Assembly (NCBI GenBank): GCA_900542195.1
Contig: UQNA01000046.1
Location: forward strand, 1 to 23,384
Direction of reading: 5' to 3'
Length of the DNA stretch: 23,384 bases
From: an uncultured Sutterella sp.
GTDB lineage: Bacteria; Pseudomonadota; Gammaproteobacteria; Burkholderiales; Burkholderiaceae_F
The notes beneath the pieces are model-generated. The model saw only the letters and a program-made list of their open reading frames with translations. It had not been told where the DNA came from and made no database searches. The position numbers and the translations under genes are program-made. Below are positions 16,901-23,384 of this stretch, piece after piece (within the stretch, counting starts at the first letter, position 1; every line of letters starts with the position of its first letter).

Positions 16901-17895
16901 CAACAATATTAATTTGACCTACATCACTTAAAAGCTGTACTCCTGCAGCTCTTCCCTCTGCATGCAATACGCCTACTTCTATTGCATTGATCTCTCTGAT
17001 GTTGCCAATATGTTGGGAAATGATGGGAGTATCCACCTCCTCACCTCGGTAGCTCATCAAAATGGGATGAAAAGCCGTACCTCTTAATGCCAACTGCGTA
17101 TGAGGTTCAGAGGAACGTTCGGAATATATGCCAATTCTTCCTAATGACTCAACAAACTGATTAACAGAGGCTTTAGTACCGTCGGCCTTTTTACCCGGAG
17201 TAGAAGCCACCACCATCATCATACCGATGCCGGAAATATCAGTTTCAGGTTTGAAGTAATACTTATTAGTTATTAAGTTTTCAATGTGTCCAAATATCTG
17301 CTGAGAGACATCTCCAGACGCCCCGGATGACATTTCATATGTAAGGTGAACTCCGGAGTCTGAGGCATATAGGTTTTCAATGTTCACCCAAGCATTTTGG
17401 GTGTAAGAGTTAGTTTTACTCGTACCATTAATTCTTGCTTCAAAACCGTGGGGAGTGTAGATATCGGCAACTTCTAAAGCTCCCTTTACCCCGTCCTTTA
17501 ATCCATAAATATTTTGAGAAAGGGAGGTGGCGACTTCGCTGGTATCCCAGGGCGAATGGTTATAAGAATTTCCTACATGAAACACTGATCCCAAGCTGGA
17601 ACTATACTCAGAAACGATGAGATCCAGCGGACTGGTTGAATACAGCTCTAATTGAGGGCAATTAGCACGATTGCCACCAACCCAAAAAAGAGGATCGCTC
17701 GCGGGACTGATTATTTCGGATTTCGTGCCGCCTTCGCTAATATCTTTGGATGCGGCCTGTAAGGAAGAAGAAGAAAGAACAAAAGCTGCACTTAGAACAG
17801 CTGCGAATAATTTAGAATACTCCCCCCCCCCTGTACCTCAATTCACCAAAGGGAAGTCCTTCATCCAAAGCAAGTAATGATTTTTCTAATGACAT
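13992..17895 (-). CDS. Phase-variable autotransporter (type Va), out of frame here
   Basis: With one G removed from the run at 17822-17831 this reads as a 1300-residue autotransporter. The start ATG at 17895 has a strong GAGGA site seven bases upstream. Residues 26-47 then give the signal peptide YSKLFAAVLSAAFVLSSSSL-QA with cleavage before ASKD. A long passenger with IG-x-I repeat segments follows, then an acidic and proline-containing linker (ARPEEPDPTPVIHDRP), the helix NYFLWRQENETLYQRMGEV and a barrel of about 270 residues ending GLRIIF. With the ten G present, the start frame ends after 27 codons at TAA 17814-17812. The signal-peptide frame is open from 17834 to 13992 but has no usable start and meets TGA at 17840-17838. 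The barrel is clearly paralogous to the downstream autotransporter. A sequencing error in the homopolymer is the main alternative to a true OFF state. Confidence 0.82.
17822..17831 (-). repeat. Poly-G tract (10 G), putative phase-variation switch
   Basis: Ten consecutive C on the plus strand read as ten G on the coding strand, between codon 22 and the signal peptide of the autotransporter. Nine or twelve G would join the ATG at 17895 to the signal-peptide frame. Ten and eleven G both give early stops. Tracts of this length are known to slip in phase-variable surface genes of other bacteria. Confidence 0.85.
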
Positions 17896-17904
17896 AACTA
17901 TTCC

Positions 17905-17940
17905 TCAGATTTCAGACGGTATAAGTCTCTTGTTTTTCAT
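17905..17940 (-). CDS. Possible 11-codon upstream ORF
   Basis: ATG at 17940 opens MKNKRLIPSEI and ends at a TGA (17907-17905) that overlaps the GAGGAA Shine-Dalgarno of the autotransporter. Such overlap is what a leader peptide that couples translation would show. However, its own ribosome-binding site is weak, and the nearest promoter candidate would start the transcript at about this ATG. Confidence 0.2.
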   Translation of the reverse strand: MKNKRLIPSEI

Positions 17941-17944
17941 ACCC

Positions 17945-17973
17945 ATTATGGTGTAGATGTTGCAAGATGTAAT
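17945..17973 (-). promoter_or_regulatory. Candidate promoter of the autotransporter operon
   Basis: On the minus strand ATTACA (17973-17968, 4 of 6 to -35 consensus) and CATAAT (17950-17945, 5 of 6 to -10) are 17 bases apart. The start would fall near 17938, about 43 bases before the autotransporter ATG. It is plausible but not unique in this AT-rich stretch. Confidence 0.35.
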
Positions 17974-18268
17974 TCGGGTTTTCTCCCAAAATTCGTAGAA
18001 TCCCAAATATTTGTATGACAATTGAAAGTCGTTCAGCGAACTAGCATTACAAATTAAAAGGATTTTCTTGTGGGCTTTACCTTAAATTTCCTTTAACAAT
18101 CTTGCGTAAGACAATTCAAGAGAATTATTTATAAAATTCAAAAAATTACATCGTCTTGTTTTGGGCAGGATGCAAAATTAATTGGTCAAACAAAAATCAT
18201 TACTTGTTCAGGGGGTGCTAATTCTAGGGAAATTTCTTTTGGCTTAACTGACAAATCAGATTTCACAA

Positions 18269-18286
18269 AGTTGCTTTAAAGCAACT
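18269..18286. promoter_or_regulatory. Perfect 18-base palindrome
   Basis: AGTTGCTTTAAAGCAACT is fully self-complementary. It lies about 370 bases upstream of the autotransporter start. Two more dyads follow: ATGTAA/TTACAT at 18303-18319 and TAACAT/ATGTTA at 18345-18358. These could be operators for a dimeric regulator, but no such regulator is encoded nearby. Confidence 0.4.
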
Positions 18287-18466
18287 ATTCTCAATTCAAA
18301 AAATGTAAAAGCATTACATAGTCAAAATACTTTTCTGCTTCATTTAACATTTATGTTATCTAATACGGAAATTGCTTCTGCTTCAAATTCGTATCACTCT
18401 TCTTACTGGTTCGTTCTTCCTCCTAATGAGGGATGAAAAAGCATAATTAAAATCATCGTGAGTTTC

Positions 18467-18482
18467 TTGACATTTTTGTCAA
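18467..18482. promoter_or_regulatory. TTGACA-N4-TGTCAA dyad
   Basis: A 16-base dyad offers a consensus -35 hexamer on each strand. No good -10 is found at 16-18 bases on either side. It may be an operator or coincidence. Confidence 0.3.
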
Positions 18483-18525
18483 CACTCCGTCAACCCCAAG
18501 TTTCGGATTGCCTGACTTCAAATAT

Positions 18526-18553
18526 AAAAAAACAGGCCCACGACTAGAGCCTG
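18526..18553 (-). terminator. Rho-independent terminator after yceD
   Basis: On the minus strand CAGGCTC and GGGCCTG form a 7-base stem (one G-T pair) around a 7-base loop, followed directly by seven T (plus-strand A at 18526-18532). It lies 27 bases after the yceD stop, so yceD is not co-transcribed with rpmF. Confidence 0.9.
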
Positions 18554-18579
18554 CGAACTAAATGAAAATGTTCTGAAGA

Positions 18580-19101
18580 TTACTTATTGAATTTCAGCCC
18601 TTTTAATTTTGCAAAAGGATTTTCCTTTTCTACCGGTTCATCATCTTTGTTCAACTTCTCTTTATCTAGGCAAGCATAATCATGAGACGGAACCAACGGG
18701 ATAGAAAGAATAATTTCTTCTTCAATCCAGTCCATCACATTAAGTTTTTCGCTGCCGACGACAACTTCAGTGTCGTCATCTTCTTCGATAGGAATGGTGT
18801 CGGCTTCTTCTTCGGATTTAGCAAATCTAAAGACTACTTCCCTATCAATAGGAACCTCTACAGGATCGTTGCAGCGGTTGCATGGCACGGCGACTTTTCC
18901 GTGAAGTTCCATAATTGCACCAGGCCAGCCTAACTTTCCTGTCATGCCGGTAATAACATAATCGAAAATATCGTCATGATTGGATGCAGTTTCCGCCAAT
19001 CTTTTCATATCGCCGACTCTGACTTTGCCTTCGATCTTTCTTTTATCCCTGGACATTCTGTATACGTCTACATAGTCGGTCGACTTGAGTAACTCTGTCA
19101 T
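18580..19101 (-). CDS. yceD: YceD/DUF177 family 23S rRNA accumulation protein
   Basis: This is a 173-residue protein of the DUF177 family, linked in E. coli and plants to 23S rRNA accumulation. The hallmark C-x-x-C pair is at C74 and C77 in VPCNRC, and the later C144 is in HDYACLD. The acidic middle region (EEDDDTEVVVG) and the conserved WIEEEIILSIPL are typical. An AAGGAA site lies seven bases before the ATG at 19101. It is divergent from maf across 65 bases. In most proteobacteria rpmF follows it directly; here a terminator and the autotransporter cassette come first. Confidence 0.93.
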   Translation of the reverse strand: MTELLKSTDYVDVYRMSRDKRKIEGKVRVGDMKRLAETASNHDDIFDYVITGMTGKLGWPGAIMELHGKVAVPCNRCNDPVEVPIDREVVFRFAKSEEEADTIPIEEDDDTEVVVGSEKLNVMDWIEEEIILSIPLVPSHDYACLDKEKLNKDDEPVEKENPFAKLKGLKFNK

Positions 19102-19139
19102 TTGCGTTCCTTTTTTCGATTTTTCCGGTTTTAAAATAA

Positions 19140-19161
19140 GGCCTGTTTACAACAAATGGCC
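19140..19161. promoter_or_regulatory. GGCC-flanked TTGTAAAC element between yceD and maf
   Basis: GGCC (19140-19143) and GGCC (19158-19161) flank GTTTACAA (19145-19152). On the minus strand TTGTTG (19155-19150) and TAAAAC (19133-19128), 16 bases apart, could be a yceD promoter overlapping the element. Similar arrangements lie upstream of fabH and acpP. Confidence 0.35.
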
Positions 19162-19166
19162 TAACT

Positions 19167-19763
19167 ATGACTTCAAAACCCTCTTTAATTCTTGGCTCCA
19201 GCTCTCCTTACCGCAAGGAATTGCTGGAAAGATTACATGTGAAATTTACCACTGACTCCCCACAGGTGGATGAAACTCCGCTCAAAGAGGAGACTCCAAG
19301 AGATTTATCTTTGCGTCTATCCCGCTTAAAAGCCCGTGCGGTCGCTCAGAAACATCCGGGATGTGTTGTCATCGGTTCCGACCAAGTCTTGGATCTGGAA
19401 GGAAAATGTGTCGGCAAACCAGGCAACAGAGAAAACTGCATCAAGCAGCTCGAGGAAATGTCCGGTAAAACCTTAATTTTCCACACTGCAATGACTGTTA
19501 TCGATGCAAATGGTTTAGGCCACTCTGCTGTTGTCGATACAACCATCCAGATGAAAGAGCTCAAGAGAGAAACGATTGAAGCCTACGTTGACCTCGAACA
19601 ACCGTTCAATTGCGCAGGTTCCGCAAAATTAGAAAAACTCGGGATCTGCTTAATCTCCTCGTTCGAGTCAGACGACCCAACAGCCATTATTGGTTTAGGT
19701 CTAATTGAATTAACTTCCATGCTGGAAAAATGCGGCATCGAAGTTCTCCCCGGACTTAAATAA
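19167..19763 (+). CDS. maf: Maf/YceF-type nucleotide pyrophosphatase
   Basis: Maf proteins hydrolyse nucleoside triphosphates to monophosphates and pyrophosphate. The copy next to yceD and rpmF in E. coli, YceF, prefers 7-methyl-GTP. The 198-residue protein opens with the substrate loop LILGSSSPYRKELLERL at residues 7-23. The catalytic aspartate is D72 in VVIGSDQVL, and Q34 and E36 match the conserved QVDE segment. Gene context favours the YceF subgroup over the dTTP/UTP subgroup, but I infer that from position. The following methyltransferase starts nine bases downstream with its ribosome-binding site across the maf stop. Confidence 0.93.
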   Translation: MTSKPSLILGSSSPYRKELLERLHVKFTTDSPQVDETPLKEETPRDLSLRLSRLKARAVAQKHPGCVVIGSDQVLDLEGKCVGKPGNRENCIKQLEEMSGKTLIFHTAMTVIDANGLGHSAVVDTTIQMKELKRETIEAYVDLEQPFNCAGSAKLEKLGICLISSFESDDPTAIIGLGLIELTSMLEKCGIEVLPGLK

Positions 19764-19772
19764 GGAAATCTC

Positions 19773-20507
19773 ATGGCCGGCAGTCTCTTTATGCTTCCCG
19801 TTCCGATTTCGGACAGCCCTGCAGAGGAGTCTCTGCCGGCATTGACGATCGAAACAGCAAAATGTTTGAATTATTTCTTGGCTGAGAACGCCAAGTCTGC
19901 CCGTGCTTTCTTAAAGAAAATCGGACATCCTAAACCTATTGCGGAACTGAGTATCGTAGAGATAGGTCACCGGCCGGATCCGGCTCAGGTTAAGAAGTGG
20001 CTTGAACCCCTGGCCGCAGGCCATGATGTTGGAATTGTCAGCGAAGCCGGCTGCCCCGGGATTGCTGATCCGGGAGCGCAAGTTGCGCAAAAAGCCCAAG
20101 AAATGAATTTTCGGGTCCGTCCTCTGGTCGGACCCTGCTCAATGATTTTGGCCTTAATGGCTTCGGGGATGGATGGTCAAAATTTCAGATTCTGCGGTTA
20201 TCTTCCTATAAAAGAACCGGAAAGATCCAAAACCATTAAAGACTTGGATAAAAGAAGCACCTTTGGCTCCGGAGAGACTCAGTTATTTATTGAGACTCCG
20301 TATAGAAATAATCAAATGCTCAAAGATCTCTTGGCCTTCTGCAGTCCTCAGACACGAGTTCTCGTAGCAATGGACATTACCGGCCCGGAAGAATTTATTA
20401 AAACCAAGACGGTAGAGCAGTGGAAAAAAGAAAACCCGGAACTGCCGAAATTGCCTTCAATTTTCGGAATTCTCGGCCCTCAGAAGCCGGCAAGAAAAAA
20501 CCGGTAG
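19773..20507 (+). CDS. SAM-dependent methyltransferase, tetrapyrrole-methylase (RsmI-like) family
   Basis: This 244-residue protein has the tetrapyrrole-methylase fold used by RsmI, which 2'-O-methylates C1402 of 16S rRNA. The key loop is VSEAGCPGIADPGAQV, equivalent to the SDAGTPxxSDPG loop of RsmI. The segment LVGPCSMILALMASGMDG corresponds to the RsmI GPSA region, and FIETPYRN to the FYEAPHR segment. It is shorter than RsmI and differs in these motifs, so it may be a distinct paralogue with another substrate. The AAGGAA site overlaps the maf stop, indicating coupled translation. Confidence 0.82.
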   Translation: MAGSLFMLPVPISDSPAEESLPALTIETAKCLNYFLAENAKSARAFLKKIGHPKPIAELSIVEIGHRPDPAQVKKWLEPLAAGHDVGIVSEAGCPGIADPGAQVAQKAQEMNFRVRPLVGPCSMILALMASGMDGQNFRFCGYLPIKEPERSKTIKDLDKRSTFGSGETQLFIETPYRNNQMLKDLLAFCSPQTRVLVAMDITGPEEFIKTKTVEQWKKENPELPKLPSIFGILGPQKPARKNR

Positions 20508-20531
20508 CCTGTATTGATTGACAATACAGGC
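20507..20531. terminator. Bidirectional terminator between convergent genes
   Basis: GCCTGTATTG (20507-20516) and CAATACAGGC (20522-20531) form a perfect 10-base stem with a 5-base loop, starting at the last base of the methyltransferase stop codon. On the minus strand a run of six T follows after a few bases, so it best terminates the rluC-HAD transcript. Confidence 0.75.
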
Positions 20532-20540
20532 GCATCTCCT

Positions 20541-21197
20541 CTATTTCAATGCTTCAAGCGTTCGCTGAAGTTCTTGTACGGTGTCCACAATCTTAGTCGG
20601 ATGGTACTGTTCCAACTCTTTCCTGCTCATTGCACCGTAGGAAACGGCAACGGTATCTACTCCGGCATTCTGAGCCATCTTTAAATCATGCTCAGAATCG
20701 CCAATCACAACTGCATCTTCCGGCTTTAAGCCATATTTTTTCAGCAATTTGTTGACCATCTGAGGGGATGGCTTTGGTTCAGATTCTGACGGACAGATAT
20801 TGAAATCAAAGTACTTGTCAAACCCAAGCATCTTATCCAAACGGTCAAGGCTTGCCCTGCCCTTTCCCGTCGCAATGGTCAAAATAAAGCCTTTCTCTTT
20901 AAGAGAAGCAAGCATTTCTTCAATTCCATCGAAATAACCTGCTTCTTTTGCTCGGGCAAAGAAATACTTATTGAATCTGTCTGTGAATTCCTGCAGTTTG
21001 GAAAGAGACTTGTCGCCGGATACCTGCTCATAAGTAACAGAAAGACTAAGACCGATAGTTTTACGTGCGAAATCTAAGGTAATCGGTTTCCATCCCATTT
21101 CATTGACGGCGTTTACTTCCGCCTCGGACAAATATCTAATGGAATCAAAAAGAGTTCCGTCAAAATCAAAAATAAGGAGTTTTTTCTTATTTTGCAT
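20541..21197 (-). CDS. HAD-superfamily phosphatase (phosphoglycolate phosphatase-like)
   Basis: This 218-residue haloacid dehalogenase-type hydrolase has all four motifs. Motif I is FDFDGT at residues 10-15 with nucleophile D11 and acid D13. Motif II is T110 in TIATGKG, motif III is K142, and motif IV is VIGDSEHD with D167 and D171. A helical cap domain between about 18 and 90 marks subfamily IA. Phosphoglycolate phosphatase (Gph) is the closest well-known relative, but the substrate cannot be read from sequence. Its start overlaps the 3' end of the rluC-like gene by 11 bases, indicating translational coupling. The rluC-HAD order is common in Burkholderiales. Confidence 0.9.
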   Translation of the reverse strand: MQNKKKLLIFDFDGTLFDSIRYLSEAEVNAVNEMGWKPITLDFARKTIGLSLSVTYEQVSGDKSLSKLQEFTDRFNKYFFARAKEAGYFDGIEEMLASLKEKGFILTIATGKGRASLDRLDKMLGFDKYFDFNICPSESEPKPSPQMVNKLLKKYGLKPEDAVVIGDSEHDLKMAQNAGVDTVAVSYGAMSRKELEQYHPTKIVDTVQELQRTLEALK

Positions 21198-22329
21198 TTT
21201 TCTCTAATACTTCAATAAGTTGTTTGCATTCAGCCGGCAGCGGACTTTCAATGATGAGTTTGTCTCCGGAGATTGGATGATTAAATGTCAGTCGATGCGC
21301 GTGAAGAAACATTCTCTTAAACGGAACTCCCAAAAGTCCTTGCTCGACTTTGGCGTTAAAGTCAAAATCCCCGTATTTGTCATCGCCCACCAACGGAAAA
21401 CCTGAAGCTTGAGCATGGACACGAATTTGGTGAGTTCGTCCCGTCTTCAGTTCAACTTCCAAATAAGAAACCTGTCCGAATCTTTCAATCAAAGTAAAAA
21501 TGCTGTGGCTAGGCAGCCCTTCTTCTTTATCGACTCTGACTCTTCTTTCTCCCGAGGCGGTTAAAAATTTATGCAAAGGAAGTTTGACGTGCTGTCTGTC
21601 GTTTACCCAGTCTCCTTTGACTAAGGTAAGGTAAACTTTTTGAACCTCGCCTTCACGCATCATTTCATGAAGACGGACAAGAGCTTTTCTTGATTTCGCA
21701 AGAATAATGGCTCCTGAAGTATCTCTGTCAAGCCTGTGAGCCAATTCTAAAAATTGTTCAGGACCGAAAGTCGTTCTCATTCTTTCGATTAAACCGTAGG
21801 AAATCCCGCTTCCCCCATGACAAGCCATTCCAGCCGGTTTTTCCACAATCAAAATATCTTTATCTTCAAAAAGAATGTTGGGCATGTCTTCCGATTTAAT
21901 CGGAGGAACATAGGTATTGAGCTTTTCTTCCACGCGGATCGGAGGAATACGAACCAAATCACCGGTTTTTAGTCTAGCTTCTACTTTTACACGGCCCTTA
22001 TTGATTCGAACCTCTCCGTTTCTGACCATACGGTAAATATGAGACTTCGGCACGCCTTTTAACAAAGTAATCAGAAAGTTGTCCAAACGCTGACCGTCAT
22101 TGGCCGGTGAAACGGTCACTAAATGAGCTTTCAAATTTTGAGGTTCAGGTTTAGACGGCTCGGCAGGCTTTTGTTGTTTTCGGATGCTTTGCTTCTGCTC
22201 CTTCTGGGCAGAACGGATTTGCTCCAGGATATCTTTGCCTTTCCTTGTTCGGCCTTTTGGCTCAAGCCGTTTTCTATTCGTAACTTCTTTGTCCGTTGCT
22301 TTTTTTTGCAGATGGCGCTCTGTGCTCAT
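21187..22329 (-). CDS. rluC: 23S rRNA pseudouridine synthase, RluC type
   Basis: RluC converts uridines 955, 2504 and 2580 of 23S rRNA to pseudouridine. From the ATG at 22329 the protein has 380 residues. A basic, glutamine- and lysine-rich N-terminal extension of about 65 residues comes first. An S4 RNA-binding domain follows at about 78-130 (GQRLDNFLITLLKGVPKSHI). The catalytic domain carries D201 in LAHRLDRDTSGA and the RTHQIRVHAQ motif. The start is uncertain: ATG at 22347 or TTG at 22356 would add up to nine residues. I chose 22329 because GAGGA lies upstream, though at a long 11-base spacing. It is divergent from rne, as in E. coli. Confidence 0.92.
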   Translation of the reverse strand: MSTERHLQKKATDKEVTNRKRLEPKGRTRKGKDILEQIRSAQKEQKQSIRKQQKPAEPSKPEPQNLKAHLVTVSPANDGQRLDNFLITLLKGVPKSHIYRMVRNGEVRINKGRVKVEARLKTGDLVRIPPIRVEEKLNTYVPPIKSEDMPNILFEDKDILIVEKPAGMACHGGSGISYGLIERMRTTFGPEQFLELAHRLDRDTSGAIILAKSRKALVRLHEMMREGEVQKVYLTLVKGDWVNDRQHVKLPLHKFLTASGERRVRVDKEEGLPSHSIFTLIERFGQVSYLEVELKTGRTHQIRVHAQASGFPLVGDDKYGDFDFNAKVEQGLLGVPFKRMFLHAHRLTFNHPISGDKLIIESPLPAECKQLIEVLEKNAK

Positions 22330-22385
22330 TTGTTTTAAAATCCTCATCCGAGACAAATTATTAGCCGTTTGAAGGTGCCGCTAAG

Positions 22386-22414
22386 ACTATAAAGCTCTTG
22401 TGCTTAGGCCTCAA
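22386..22414 (-). promoter_or_regulatory. rluC: Probable promoter of rluC
   Basis: On the minus strand TTGAGG (22414-22409) and TATAGT (22391-22386, 5 of 6 to consensus) are separated by exactly 17 bases. The transcript would start about 50 bases before the rluC ATG at 22329. Confidence 0.6.
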
Positions 22415-22785
22415 AGCTCGATATAAGACACGTTGTTGTCACTAATAATTCTCGTCGCTCGTAAGCGTTGATTGTAGCCTTTTCGGACAACTTTAATTTC
22501 CGCCTGCTAGGAAATTGAGATCCCAAACAGCTCATCACGCAAAATGTTGAACATAAATCCGAGAGATTCGAGAACAATTTCTCAATGGATCTTCGGTGGC
22601 GTTTCTTTTATTAGAACGTCTTGCTGAAAAGAATATTTTTTGTTTTGCTGTGCAGCGTCCGGTTGATGCTGCAGGCAGAGAAGAACTAGAAGTTGTAGTT
22701 GCTGTTATTGTTTTTTAACTGGTAGAGGAAAGTAATTGAGCGTTTCCAACAGAGGGGAATTTCCGGCCCGGGATCGAAGAATCCT

Positions 22786-22814
22786 TTGGGGCCCTATCTC
22801 CCTGTGCATAAAAT
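22786..22814 (+). promoter_or_regulatory. rne: Candidate promoter of rne
   Basis: TTGGGG (22786-22791) and TAAAAT (22809-22814) are 17 bases apart. The -10 is good and the -35 weak. It would give a leader of about 125 bases. Other starts further upstream are possible. Confidence 0.3.
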
Positions 22815-22948
22815 CTGAAACGGAAGGCTCAGCGGATGCCCACAAATTACTAGCTTACCTTTTAACTAAACGTCCTCATCAATCTTTCACCTAGAAACAT
22901 ATTCTTTCAGCACGCCTGTGATCCGCGTCAGTGATCGAGGAGTGCCCA

Positions 22949-23384
22949 ATGAAGCGCATGTTATTTAATGCCACGCATCCTGAAGAGCTGCGTGTCTGTA
23001 TCGTTGACAGTCAACAACTGATCGACATGGATCTGGAGTCGTCTGCCCGCGAACAAAGAAAGTCCAATATTTACAAAGGTATTATTACCCGCGTTGAACC
23101 CTCTCTGGAAGCCTGCTTCGTAGACTACGGAGAAGAAAGACACGGTTTTTTGCCTTTTAAAGAAATCTCTAAAGCCTATTTCAACGAGGGTGTCGACTAC
23201 AGAACTGCTACCATCAAGGAAGCTGTTTCCGAAGGCATGGAACTCATCGTTCAAGTTGAAAAAGAAGAAAGAGGAAACAAGGGCGCTGCTCTGACAACCT
23301 TTATTTCTTTGGCAGGCCGTTACCTTGTCTTAATGCCAAACAATCCTCGCGGAGGCGGCGTCAGCCGCCGCATTGAGGGCGAAG
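22949..23384 (+). CDS. rne: Ribonuclease E, N-terminal part (runs off window)
   Basis: RNase E is the essential endonuclease that organises the degradosome and processes rRNA and messages. The 145 visible codons begin MKRMLFNATHPEELRVCIVD, the standard N terminus. The S1 RNA-binding domain follows from about residue 39 (SNIYKGIITRVEPSLEACFVDYG) with HGFLPFKEI. The conserved segment ISLAGRYLVLMPNNPRGGGVSRRI closes the visible part. GAGGAG lies about seven bases before the ATG at 22949. The catalytic DNase I-like domain and the scaffold lie past the right edge. Divergent rluC-rne is the expected arrangement and supports the call. Confidence 0.97.
   Translation, partial: MKRMLFNATHPEELRVCIVDSQQLIDMDLESSAREQRKSNIYKGIITRVEPSLEACFVDYGEERHGFLPFKEISKAYFNEGVDYRTATIKEAVSEGMELIVQVEKEERGNKGAALTTFISLAGRYLVLMPNNPRGGGVSRRIEGE

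Larger units (their letters stand above)
17896..18579. other. Long AT-rich intergenic region upstream of the autotransporter operon
   Basis: These 684 bases contain no gene I can support. Near the left end are the candidate promoter and leader of the autotransporter. Between 18269 and 18482 there is a cluster of short dyads. At the right end is the yceD terminator. It is large for this compact genome and may hold operators for the cassette or the scar of its arrival. Confidence 0.5.
22357..22948. other. Long divergent region between rluC and rne
   Basis: These 592 bases carry the rluC promoter and, on the other side, what should be the rne promoter and long leader. RNase E messages are known to have regulated leaders. 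A hairpin TGCAGC/GCTGCA lies at 22651-22673. An unexplained open stretch on the plus strand runs from about 22558 to 22719 and ends in TAA, but it lacks a clear start and I recognise no family. Confidence 0.45.

Noticed and set aside
13992..17594. Autotransporter annotated from the TTG at 17594
   Set aside because: That start would give a protein without a signal peptide and without a ribosome-binding site. The same frame continues upstream through a signal peptide to the poly-G tract.
17671..17877. 68-codon plus-strand frame across the C tract
   Set aside because: It is antisense to the autotransporter start region and has low-complexity content from the homopolymer and the signal peptide complement.
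9570..18579. Transposon or prophage carrying the autotransporters
   Set aside because: No transposase, integrase, terminal inverted repeats or outer target duplication is visible. Insertion is inferred only from broken synteny.

Overview
The window looks like a chromosomal core region of a low-to-moderate GC betaproteobacterium. The Burkholderiales family Sutterellaceae is my best guess, from gene order and protein style rather than any database search. Most genes belong to the conserved Burkholderiales blocks for fatty-acid synthesis, ribosome or RNA maturation, and protein export. There is no CRISPR array, tRNA, rRNA, transposase or integrase that I can support.

Layout. 1-3818 (minus strand): lepA-lepB-rnc-era, a tight translation and secretion operon with 11-13 base gaps; era runs off the left edge. 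3953-8356 (minus): fabH-fabD-fabG-acpP-fabF, closed by a clear terminator at 3890-3927. acpP has its own probable promoter. 8357-9380: a small secreted LprI/DUF1311-like protein (plus strand) sits where plsX is normally found between rpmF and fabH, followed by a highly structured intergenic region. 9381-9569: rpmF (L32) with its own promoter. 10011-17895 (minus): an accessory three-gene cassette with two paralogous type Va autotransporters and a small exported protein, ending in a strong terminator at 9861-9922. 18580-19101: yceD, closed by its own terminator. 19167-20507 (plus): maf/yceF and a tetrapyrrole-methylase-family methyltransferase. 20541-22329 (minus): a HAD phosphatase and an RluC-type pseudouridine synthase. 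22949-23384 (plus): the start of rne after a long leader region.

Main discovery. The upstream autotransporter has a run of ten G (plus-strand C, 17822-17831) between a well-placed start codon (ATG at 17895 with a GAGGA Shine-Dalgarno) and the signal peptide. With ten G the reading frame stops after 27 codons. With nine (or twelve) G it continues into a classical signal peptide and a 1300-residue autotransporter. This is the signature of a slipped-strand phase switch, captured OFF. Because the second autotransporter and the small exported protein lie directly downstream on the same strand, the switch could affect all three by polarity. The cassette separates yceD from rpmF, which are normally adjacent. 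plsX and the rpoE-mucD block are also missing from their usual places, so this core region has been rearranged at several points.
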